Source: Bacteroidales bacterium UBA2764 (GTDB taxonomy: Bacteria; Bacteroidota; Bacteroidia; Bacteroidales; Paludibacteraceae). From it: a DNA stretch of 8,129 bases. Location of the stretch: contig DEIW01000042.1 in assembly GCA_002352705.1 (NCBI GenBank), forward strand, positions 1-8,129, in the 5' to 3' direction. Within the stretch, counting starts at the first letter, position 1. Each line of letters starts with the position of its first letter. Made by a program: the position numbers and the translations under genes. Below the pieces are notes generated by a model, which saw only the letters and a program-made list of their open reading frames with translations, was not told the DNA's origin and did no database searches. Positions 1-5,204 of the stretch are shown here, piece by piece.

Positions 1-44
1 CCGGATACATAATCAATTCCGGCACTCCATCCTACTTTTGCCAT
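1..44 (-). CDS. Small MAK-type orphan protein, 5' end only (runs off the left edge)
   Basis: On the minus strand an ATG at 44-42 opens a frame that stays open to the window edge and reads MAKVGWSAGIDYVSG. I recall this start (MAK-x-SAGIDYV-x-G) from short, roughly 120-residue conserved proteins of unknown function in gut Bacteroidales. That is memory of a family, not a search result. It lies 82 bases downstream of the end of the other MAK-type gene on the same strand, with no terminator visible between them, so the two probably form one transcript. A small hairpin sits just before its start codon. Only 14 full codons are visible, so the call rests on the start motif and context. Confidence 0.55.
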   Translation of the reverse strand, partial: MAKVGWSAGIDYVS

Positions 45-51
45 GATTGTT

Positions 52-71
52 CGGCGTTTTTCCCTACGCCG
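52..71 (-). promoter_or_regulatory. Short hairpin just upstream of the partial MAK gene start
   Basis: The arms CGGCGT (52-57) and ACGCCG (66-71) are perfect 6-base complements around an 8-base loop. In the minus-strand transcript the loop reads AGGGAAAA and the stem ends 7 bases before the ATG at 44. There is no U-run after it, so it is unlikely to be a terminator. The purine-rich loop could act as a presented ribosome-binding site, which is inference. Confidence 0.3.
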
Positions 72-126
72 TGAGGGGGTTTAGGTTAGTTAATAATTTT
101 TAGCCATGTATGGCTGATGCGCTCTA

Positions 127-456
127 TTAGACGCCGAGCTTGGCGTACTCCTGTGCGAAGATGTAGCCGTTGAGGGTTTGGTACTTCGGGTGAGGGGATT
201 TGAGGTGGGACGCAAAGGCCGTTTTGTAGGCGGCTATTTGCTCCTGGGTGAGTGCTTTGACGGCGGCACGCGCTTGTGCGAACTTTTCCCGTACGGCAAT
301 CTCCTCGGGTGAGAGTGGGTGTTTGGAAAGGTCACGCGGGTTGCAGATGCGACCTGTGCAAAGGGTGTTACCACGTTTTTGGAAATAGGTGTCCGAATGA
401 GAACAGATCTTTCCACGGTAGTAGTTCACCATGTCGATAGGTTCATACTTTGCCAT
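127..456 (-). CDS. Small conserved MAK-type hypothetical protein (109 aa)
   Basis: I do not know the function of this 109-residue protein. It begins MAKYEPIDMVNYYRGKIC and continues with a segment SDTYFQKRGNTLCTGRICNP (residues 21-40). It has cysteines at 18, 33 and 38, a charged central part with SPEEIAVREKFAQA (49-62), and a C-terminal YIFAQEYAKL (98-107). The layout (MAK start, a SDTYF/K-G-x-LCTGxICNP segment, an R-x-KFA helix, an ending close to FAQEYAKL) matches small Bacteroidales orphan proteins I recall only as hypothetical proteins. There is no signal peptide or membrane segment, so it should be cytoplasmic. The ATG at 456 follows a leader of about 135 bases. It is probably co-transcribed with the partial MAK gene at the window edge. 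Phage or mobile-element ancestry is possible but nothing here shows it. Confidence 0.8.
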   Translation of the reverse strand: MAKYEPIDMVNYYRGKICSHSDTYFQKRGNTLCTGRICNPRDLSKHPLSPEEIAVREKFAQARAAVKALTQEQIAAYKTAFASHLKSPHPKYQTLNGYIFAQEYAKLGV

Positions 457-487
457 AGTTAAGGTTGTTTAAAGGGGTTTAACAATT

Positions 488-504
488 CCGGCATCAAATG
501 CCGG
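488..504 (-). promoter_or_regulatory. Perfect hairpin in the leader of the MAK gene
   Basis: CCGGCAT (488-494) and ATGCCGG (498-504) form a perfect 7-base stem with a 3-base loop. It ends about 31 bases before the ATG at 456 on the minus strand. There is no T-run on either side, so it does not look like an intrinsic terminator. A role in mRNA stability or translation is possible but unproven. Confidence 0.4.
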
Positions 505-580
505 GTCAATTAACAAAGTCGTACTCACGCGAGGGGTGCTGGTGTGGCGCGGGAGAGGCGCGAGAGTGGCTGTTTGGATC

Positions 581-592
581 GATTTCGAAATC
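581..592. promoter_or_regulatory. 12-base palindrome at the predicted start site of the MAK operon
   Basis: GATTTCGAAATC is a perfect palindrome. It begins 6 bases downstream of the minus-strand -7 box at 598-605, so it covers the expected transcription start. This position is typical of repressor operators. No regulator is encoded in the window and the assignment is inference. Confidence 0.3.
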
Positions 593-597
593 TGATG

Positions 598-628
598 CAA
601 AGGTACTGCTTTTTTGCGAGATATGCAA
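598..628 (-). promoter_or_regulatory. Bacteroidota-type promoter for the MAK-gene operon
   Basis: Read on the minus strand, the -7 box TACCTTTG (598-605) fits TAnnTTTG exactly. It is preceded after 20 bases by ATTG, whose TTG is at 626-628, as the -33 element. Both the motif and the spacing match the Bacteroides sigma-ABfr consensus. Transcription would start near 591 and run leftward, giving a C-rich leader of about 135 bases before the ATG at 456. Confidence 0.7.
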
Positions 629-634
629 TAGTTT

Positions 635-687
635 GTCCCCCGAGTTGTGGTATATGTCCCCTAACTTGTTATAGTCCCGAAAATATA
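635..687. repeat. Three GTCCC-headed direct repeats upstream of the minus promoter
   Basis: GTCCCC occurs at 635 and 656 and GTCCCG at 674. Each unit ends in TATA (units about 635-654, 656-673, 674-687), with head-to-head spacing of 21 and 18 bases. The first two units also share an A-x-TTGT core. They lie just upstream of the minus-strand -33 element at 626-628, covering about -44 to -97 relative to the predicted start. That position suits activator sites. Iterons or the end of a lost mobile element are alternatives. Confidence 0.4.
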
Positions 688-702
688 GTAAGTATATAAA
701 AG

Positions 703-732
703 GTTAAGTTAAAAGTTAAAAGTTAAAAGTTA
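703..732. repeat. Tandem GTTAAAA heptamer array
   Basis: Three perfect GTTAAAA units (708-728) are flanked by partial units GTTAA (703-707) and GTTA (729-732). The same heptamer recurs about 150 bases downstream, in both orientations. The array is intergenic and low in complexity. I have the impression that such heptamers are scattered through intergenic regions of Bacteroidales, but cannot verify that here. Confidence 0.75.
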
Positions 733-874
733 TCGAATTTCTTATCTCGTGTTACTCGAACGATTGTTTCTTATTTCACTATGTTCAAACGATTTTTCGC
801 AAATGCAATTCGTGTGCGCGCGATATATCATTATGTATATAGACTCTTAACTTCTTTGGACTATAGGTGTCGTC

Positions 875-927
875 GGTTAAAAGTGAAAGTTAAAAATCGC
901 ATGACTTTTAACTTTTAACTTTTAACC
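875..927. repeat. Long AT-rich hairpin built from GTTAAAA / TTTTAAC repeats
   Basis: The left arm (875-896) starts GGTTAAAAGT and the right arm (904-927) ends ACTTTTAACC. They pair along more than 20 bases with one bulged base and few other mismatches, closing on a loop of about 7 bases. The right arm contains three TTTTAAC units, so it can also pair with the upstream heptamer array at 703-732. No run of T follows the hairpin. It may be a boundary repeat or part of a non-coding transcript. Confidence 0.65.
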
Positions 928-996
928 TTGGGAGGAACTCGTCGCTGTCACTACGAGCAGAAAACGGAATAAGGATATGAAAAAATATAGGTAAGA

Positions 997-1028
997 TTTG
1001 CACATGTCAGAAATTTGTACTACCTTTG
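997..1028 (+). promoter_or_regulatory. Bacteroidota-type promoter for the A-B genes
   Basis: TTTG at 997-1000, a 20-base spacer and TACCTTTG at 1021-1028 match the consensus exactly. Transcription should begin near 1034, which leaves an unusually long leader of about 100 bases before the ATG at 1138. That leader contains the gene-C remnant. The other plus-strand promoters in the window sit only about 15-20 bases from their start codons. Confidence 0.8.
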
Positions 1029-1061
1029 CAACAGAAAAAAAGCTATGACATTCCATCTAAA

Positions 1062-1109
1062 ACCACGTCATGGGGAGACCCTTCGGATTGTATTTATATA
1101 CTAAAATAA
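1062..1109 (+). pseudogene. Remnant of a second copy of gene C
   Basis: Bases 1062-1102 match 3680-3720 inside gene C at 36 of 41 positions, including a perfect 25-base block (1069-1093 against 3687-3711). In the matching frame the remnant reads TTSWGDPSDCIYIL, against ITTWGDPSDCMDVL at residues 76-89 of protein C. It then ends at a TAA (1107-1109). No upstream ATG opens this frame, so it is not a working gene. It lies in the leader of gene A, between promoter and start codon, which suggests deletion of a paralogue or a recombination scar. Confidence 0.75.
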
Positions 1110-1137
1110 AGGTACAAACTATAAATCACTGACAATT

Positions 1138-1707
1138 ATGGACCGAAACGACATTGAGATTACAGACATTGACATCCGAGACTCGTTCCGATATGCTGGG
1201 AGAGTCTTTCATGGTCTGGATGAACTGAAAAGGGTGGCATTCAAGGACAGCGACAAAAGCGTGCGGATGCAGAAGAGTCCGTACGTGGTGATTGTGAGCA
1301 AGCACTATCCGTGTTTTGATTCTGAGGACTACGCGAACGAAAGCCGCTATTACCAGAATTATTATCTCACGACCAGTCGTGCCAAAGCGGAACAGATCTG
1401 CGAAGATTATGACAAAGCAGAGGAATACCCTGTTATGGAGCCCATGTTCAGCATGAGCAGAATAGAGGAAAAGCATCTGCCATACATCTATTATCACGGA
1501 GAAGGGAACACCCTGCAAATCGTTCAGAACAAACACGCAGAGCCAAAAGACAGAATCACCATAGAGCCCCGCCGGCATGATTCCTCCTTCCCGAATCCTT
1601 TTAGAGACCCGGACCCTATCGCTTGCTTGTATGGTCCGCCGCCTGATTTTGAAGATGAGGAAAGTACGCATAAAAAGGGGTGGCTGGATTTTTTGTTGGG
1701 AAAATAG
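1138..1707 (+). CDS. Uncharacterised soluble protein A (189 aa)
   Basis: I do not recognise this family. The 189-residue protein is hydrophilic and tyrosine-rich, with no signal peptide or membrane segment, so it is probably cytoplasmic. Visible parts are an acidic N-terminus (MDRNDIEITDIDIRDSF), a beta-like segment SPYVVIVSKHYPCF (47-60), a YYQNYYLTTSRAKAEQICEDY helix-like stretch (71-91), and a proline- and charge-rich tail (about 151-175) ending KKGWLDFLLGK. The start is well fixed: an in-frame TGA lies three codons before the ATG and the next methionine is residue 43. Gene B follows in the same frame after the TAG stop and a single ATT codon, so the two are surely co-transcribed. A long antisense frame over this gene is a shadow. 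Confidence 0.8.
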   Translation: MDRNDIEITDIDIRDSFRYAGRVFHGLDELKRVAFKDSDKSVRMQKSPYVVIVSKHYPCFDSEDYANESRYYQNYYLTTSRAKAEQICEDYDKAEEYPVMEPMFSMSRIEEKHLPYIYYHGEGNTLQIVQNKHAEPKDRITIEPRRHDSSFPNPFRDPDPIACLYGPPPDFEDEESTHKKGWLDFLLGK

Positions 1708-1710
1708 ATT

Positions 1711-2277
1711 ATGAACTTCGCGCGCTTACAGCAAACCCGCGTCCCGGACCTCGCGCCTGTCTATGGCGGAGCCAGGGGGAGAACGATGTCTTCAAGGCAT
1801 CAATTATATGCGTGGCGGGCATTACAGGAAGCAGGCGTTAAGACAATCATTGATTTACGTTTGACCGACCATACCGACCGTTTGCCGGCTTTGTGCGAGG
1901 AATACGGGATGCGGTATTTCCATTATCCGGTGGATACATCCGCTGAGGCTATTGCGCAAATGGCGGAACTCTTTCCGCAGTTCTGCCGGCTGGTAGATGA
2001 GGGAGATTTCTACATTGCCTGTGCTATGGGGTTGCACCGAACGGACATTGCCTTGAATGCCTACTGGCTCTTTCATGGAGCGGATAAAGGACTGCAACCA
2101 CCTGAAATACATGGATACCGCTTGGAAGACGGCCATACGACGGACAAACTGAACCGTATTCTCAACGCAATGTACCAAGTTTTCACCGACTGCGACGGTA
2201 TTGCTCCTATGACGGATTTAGAATTCAAGCAACGCAAGAACATCATCATACAGCAAGCCAATCAGCCTAATAAGTAA
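1711..2277 (+). CDS. Protein-tyrosine/dual-specificity phosphatase-like enzyme B (188 aa)
   Basis: This looks like a small cysteine-dependent phosphatase of the tyrosine/dual-specificity fold. A beta strand typical of these enzymes, TIIDLRLTDHTDRLP (45-59), precedes a possible acid-loop segment YPVD (72-75). The active-site loop CAMGLHRT (104-111) has the nucleophile Cys104 and phosphate-binding Arg110 in the CX5R spacing. The residue before the nucleophile is Ala, where classical PTPs have His (HCX5R). The enzyme may still work because the His is less strictly needed than Cys and Arg. Substrate could be a phosphoprotein or a small phosphorylated molecule. It has no signal peptide, so it should act in the cytoplasm. 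It follows gene A directly. Its start region (AAATAGATT and the first 12 codons) is echoed at the start of gene L2. Confidence 0.75.
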   Translation: MNFARLQQTRVPDLAPVYGGARGRTMSSRHQLYAWRALQEAGVKTIIDLRLTDHTDRLPALCEEYGMRYFHYPVDTSAEAIAQMAELFPQFCRLVDEGDFYIACAMGLHRTDIALNAYWLFHGADKGLQPPEIHGYRLEDGHTTDKLNRILNAMYQVFTDCDGIAPMTDLEFKQRKNIIIQQANQPNK

Positions 2278-2292
2278 AAAATCATAGTTTAT

Positions 2293-2323
2293 TTTGATAT
2301 CTTAATAAAAAGTTGTATCTTTG
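2293..2323 (+). promoter_or_regulatory. Bacteroidota-type promoter for the L-C-L2 genes
   Basis: TTTG at 2293-2296, a 19-base spacer and TATCTTTG at 2316-2323 match the consensus. Transcription should start near 2330, only about 15 bases before the ATG at 2345. No terminator is seen after gene B, so some readthrough from the A-B promoter is likely. Confidence 0.8.
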
Positions 2324-2344
2324 CGAAAAATTTGAAATAAAACC

Positions 2345-3451
2345 ATGAATGTATCCATCTCATATTTTGCTCAACGACTGTCTGCATCATTGATGGTCTG
2401 CGCTTTGTTCCTTTCCTTAATCACTTCTTGTACCAAAACGGCTAAGGATGAGAAAACATCTGAGAATATCATATCTGAGGATATTGTAGATATTCAATTA
2501 AGCCCGGAGATACAGGCGAGGCTGGATTCAATGGACACCGAACTGGAACTCCCTGAAGGTTTGACCCAAGAGGAACAGGTAACCTATATCGAGAATCATG
2601 TCCTCAAAACACCTGTCTCCGTTATCGAACTGTTGGCTTTGCAGCCTGTTCATACCTTGGATCCGGATGAACGTAATTGGGACTATATAACGGAAGCCGG
2701 ATGGGCGAAGTTTCGCCTGATGAACCGCTTCATGCGTATGCAGTATGTAGCTTTAGGGGATCCGATGGACGAACTGAGGTGGGTGGTCGCCACTCAGGTT
2801 ATTCTGGATGATTACGCGACGCCTCTTGGTATCACCCAGGAGCAAGCGATAGACAGTTTATTGTCCGCTGCTGATTTTCTGTGCGGTGGTACCCAATATC
2901 AGATTAACCAATGCACCTATGTCATGGCGAGTGTGGAGTATTACAAAACGCTTGCGGCATATAAAACCTTTATTGAGCAGATGCCCAAAGACCTGCAGCC
3001 GCTCTTGTATGAAGAATATATGGCATGGAACAAACTGAACAAAGCGCGTCACAACGCCTACGTGAATATCGTACGGGCAGGAGAACATTACAGCGCCTTG
3101 CCGATGGAATATGAAGGGATGTATGCCGCGTATGCAGAGAAACGCAGGCAATTGTTGGAAACGGAGATGCAGATTCTATCTGCCGGAAAAGTATATTCTC
3201 TCCATCATCCGGTAGTCAGAACTGTGGATTGGGAGAACTATCTGCAAACGCTGCGGGATAGGTGTGAGAGCGATGAGGCTTCAGATATTGTAGATGATTT
3301 TGACGAGGCTGTCAGCGTATGGATTAGTGTACGGCAGAAAATAGCAAGACACTTACCTCCATCAGTCGGTACCTGTTACGATAATCTGACGGCAGACTAC
3401 CATTGGGGGATAACCAATGAGGAAGAGCAAGTGCCTGAAATGTATGGTTAA
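2345..3451 (+). CDS. Uncharacterised lipoprotein L (368 aa)
   Basis: The N-terminus is a lipoprotein signal: Arg11, a hydrophobic stretch (about 13-26) and a lipobox ending ITSC with Cys29 as the lipidation site. The following residues TKTAKDEK are charged but only loosely resemble the Bacteroidota surface-export signal, so inner or outer leaflet placement is open. The mature part is acidic and largely helical. It has cysteines at 180, 190, 307 and 344 and a region CGGTQYQINQC (180-190) followed by helices with YEEYMAWNKLNKAR (222-235). This faintly recalls LprI-type (DUF1311) secreted proteins, but I would not assign it without a profile search. Gene C follows in the same frame after the TAA stop and one CTT codon. 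L probably heads an L-C-L2 operon from its own promoter. Confidence 0.8.
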   Translation: MNVSISYFAQRLSASLMVCALFLSLITSCTKTAKDEKTSENIISEDIVDIQLSPEIQARLDSMDTELELPEGLTQEEQVTYIENHVLKTPVSVIELLALQPVHTLDPDERNWDYITEAGWAKFRLMNRFMRMQYVALGDPMDELRWVVATQVILDDYATPLGITQEQAIDSLLSAADFLCGGTQYQINQCTYVMASVEYYKTLAAYKTFIEQMPKDLQPLLYEEYMAWNKLNKARHNAYVNIVRAGEHYSALPMEYEGMYAAYAEKRRQLLETEMQILSAGKVYSLHHPVVRTVDWENYLQTLRDRCESDEASDIVDDFDEAVSVWISVRQKIARHLPPSVGTCYDNLTADYHWGITNEEEQVPEMYG

Positions 3452-3454
3452 CTT

Positions 3455-3997
3455 ATGGTATTTATCGTTATGAATCAGACCAACCCGAATATCCTTACGG
3501 AAGATGTCGTGCGGCAAGCGAATCAGACACTGACTTCCAAATACAGAGCAGAACATCTGCTACAGATGGCTCATGCCGCCAACCTGCAGATGTCCATAGA
3601 ACTCAGCATGCGCAAACGCGAGTGGCAGGCTGTGCTACAAGACGGCAGGGACGGCAAAGAAGAAGCCCGGTTCGAAGTTATCACGACATGGGGAGACCCT
3701 TCGGATTGTATGGATGTACTCTTAGCTACTATCTATTATAACCCGCACACGAGTTCGGGGGCGGAACACACATTCTGCATCACAGAGTGTCTCACCGCCA
3801 TCGGTCTGGCGGGGACATGCAAGATAGAAAGCCCTCTTTTCCATTGCGAGACGGAGGAACAGTTGCTCAACTATATCCATGACCAAGAGACACCTTTCAA
3901 GCGCTATCTGCATCTGGAGCATATCATGGAGGAGATGAGCCACTCTGAGAACGCACGGGTGAGTGCGTATAAGGTAAGAAACCTGCAAAATAAATAA
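3455..3997 (+). CDS. Uncharacterised WGDPSDC protein C (180 aa)
   Basis: I do not recognise this family. It is a soluble, mildly acidic protein of up to 180 residues with no export signal. The N-terminal half is helical (DVVRQANQTLTSKYRAEHLLQMAHAANLQ, in part 17-45), followed by a conserved-looking turn TTWGDPSDC (77-85) and cysteines at 85, 108, 112, 122 and 131. The ATG at 3455 directly follows gene L. An internal ATG at 3470 (Met6, then NQTNPN) is a credible alternative, because B, L and L2 also start with Met-Asn. A fragment covering residues 76-89 exists as a dead copy at 1062-1109, so this family has been duplicated at this locus. An interaction partner of the flanking lipoproteins is possible but speculative. 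Confidence 0.75.
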   Translation: MVFIVMNQTNPNILTEDVVRQANQTLTSKYRAEHLLQMAHAANLQMSIELSMRKREWQAVLQDGRDGKEEARFEVITTWGDPSDCMDVLLATIYYNPHTSSGAEHTFCITECLTAIGLAGTCKIESPLFHCETEEQLLNYIHDQETPFKRYLHLEHIMEEMSHSENARVSAYKVRNLQNK

Positions 3998-4009
3998 TGG
4001 AGTAAACTC

Positions 4010-4025
4010 ATTAGTGGACACTAAT
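4010..4025. repeat. 16-base inverted repeat between C and L2
   Basis: ATTAGTGGACACTAAT has perfect 7-base arms (ATTAGTG and CACTAAT) around GA. It lies in the short gap between C and L2, next to AAATAGATT (4026-4034), which also occurs before gene B. It could be an operator, a small mRNA hairpin or a recombination scar. No Bacteroidota promoter motif is visible in this gap. Confidence 0.4.
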
Positions 4026-4036
4026 AAATAGATTCT

Positions 4037-5068
4037 ATGAATATTGCATGCTTACAACATATCCGTATCCCGGCTGTAATAGCAGTAATAGTGATATGCT
4101 GCATATCTTGTCATCGGGAAGGTCCTACCGTAGCAGAAGAGATATGCCAAATCAGGGATTCCCTTCTTGACTGTAATATTGCACATGTCTGCTTTTATCC
4201 ATCGGAGTGCAGCACATGCGACGAAAGAAAGATAGATTCGGTTTGCCGCATGTATGTATATTATGACAACGAGAAGCATGAATTCGACTACACCAGGAAT
4301 CCATGTGGCAAACCGTTTACAAAGAAAAACCTGACATCAGATATGCATGCCGATGAAAAGAGAGGTTTTTATATCAAACTGGCTGACAGGGATGAGTTAT
4401 ATAATACTGACACAGATTCGTGTGGAGACCTATATTATGAATTTATGAAGCGTTTGAAAGCCTCCATAGTGGATATCAACCACACGCCGGAAGTAAAAGA
4501 CATCCTTCGTTATTTCCGTAATGTTCCAACCTATATGTTGCTTCCGACGTGTGAAGACCTTGGAGTTCACTCGGTGGCAGTGGACTCTGTTGACCGGCCC
4601 TATTTCATCAGCATATTGCAGCAAATGCAGGATTATATGGACAACAAGACACATGAGTTTCCCAAAGAAATGATTGACTATTGGTACTCCAACGAAGGGT
4701 TCAAAGCCGCCAATTATGCTCATACGGGAGAAATAGCGGAATGTTTCTTCAGCCTTGTTTTCCAATACCGTCTCATCCAGCAAATAGCCCGATATTGCCC
4801 AGATATCCACCGGATAACGGATTGCCACACTATGGATGGGATGGTGGGGCTTTGCAATGATTTCTGGTATCCGGCAGATTATAACTATGTACTGCTCAGG
4901 CAAAAGGATAATTCCTATTGCGTAGATATAGTGGAAAATAGTTATAGATTAGATATGCTTCGTAATCAATCCGGAGAAACGATCTACGGCGTCGGAAGCG
5001 GTTTGTACCGATGGTATTATCAGTTCGACGGGAGCCAATGGCACCGTTTTGAATCTGACCCACGCTAA
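4037..5068 (+). CDS. Uncharacterised cysteine-rich lipoprotein L2 (343 aa)
   Basis: The protein starts with a short basic region and a hydrophobic core PAVIAVIVI (12-20), then CCISC. Cys25 is the likely lipidated residue, although Cys at -3 of the lipobox is unusual. The mature part has 14 further cysteines, with a cluster at 37, 46, 52, 58, 61 and 70 that includes the CSTC motif (58-61). Others lie at 90, 129, 172, 236, 254, 263, 273 and 295, so disulfides or metal binding in the periplasm or at the surface are likely. The C-terminus is rich in aromatic residues (RWYYQFDGSQWHRF, 325-338). I do not recognise the family. The first 12 codons and the 9 bases before them are a diverged copy of the start of phosphatase gene B, so the export signal itself may have grown from copied sequence. 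It is the last gene of the cassette and converges with efp. Confidence 0.75.
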   Translation: MNIACLQHIRIPAVIAVIVICCISCHREGPTVAEEICQIRDSLLDCNIAHVCFYPSECSTCDERKIDSVCRMYVYYDNEKHEFDYTRNPCGKPFTKKNLTSDMHADEKRGFYIKLADRDELYNTDTDSCGDLYYEFMKRLKASIVDINHTPEVKDILRYFRNVPTYMLLPTCEDLGVHSVAVDSVDRPYFISILQQMQDYMDNKTHEFPKEMIDYWYSNEGFKAANYAHTGEIAECFFSLVFQYRLIQQIARYCPDIHRITDCHTMDGMVGLCNDFWYPADYNYVLLRQKDNSYCVDIVENSYRLDMLRNQSGETIYGVGSGLYRWYYQFDGSQWHRFESDPR

Positions 5069-5115
5069 CGAATTCCACAGCACCAAGTCCTTTTATCGCC
5101 GGTAGGAGCGAGTGC

Positions 5116-5153
5116 AACAATAAAACGGACACCCTCCATATGGAGAATGTCCG
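5116..5153 (-). terminator. Rho-independent terminator of efp
   Basis: The outer arms CGGACA (5126-5131) and TGTCCG (5148-5153) enclose an inner perfect palindrome CTCCATATGGAG (5134-5145). On the minus strand the hairpin is followed by TTTTATTGTT, a T-rich tail as expected for termination of efp. The plus-strand side lacks a T-run. Confidence 0.75.
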
Positions 5154-5168
5154 GATAGATAAATACCT

Positions 5169-5190
5169 AAACCGTATATATCGGTTTTCT
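5169..5190 (+). terminator. Possible weak terminator for the L2 operon
   Basis: The arms AAACCG (5169-5174) and CGGTTT (5182-5187) form a 6-base stem with a 7-base loop, followed by TCT on the plus strand. The stem is weak and AT-rich with only a short T-run. It sits between converging genes, so it may help stop rightward transcription from the cassette. Confidence 0.35.
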
Positions 5191-5204
5191 ATAAGGTTGC
5201 GTTA

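Noticed and set aside
781..918. 45-codon plus-strand open frame beginning MFKRFFANAIRV
   Set aside because: No promoter or ribosome-binding site precedes it, it runs into the GTTAAAA hairpin repeat, and its arginine-rich composition looks like a chance frame.
703..927. CRISPR array
   Set aside because: The repeats are 7-base tandem units without spacers and there are no cas genes.
938..957. Hairpin CTCGT...ACGAG before the gene A promoter
   Set aside because: Only five base pairs with a 10-base loop, easily expected by chance.
1045..1104. 19-codon upstream frame (MTFHLKPRHG...) in the leader of gene A
   Set aside because: It starts about 10 bases after the predicted transcription start, but its sequence is the gene-C remnant read out of frame. 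I see no sign of selection for a leader peptide.
1126..1671. Long minus-strand open frame (181 codons) antisense to gene A
   Set aside because: It has an unlikely composition (runs of Val, Phe, Arg and Ile) and no promoter. Gene A on the other strand has a perfect promoter upstream, a fixed start and tight linkage to B.
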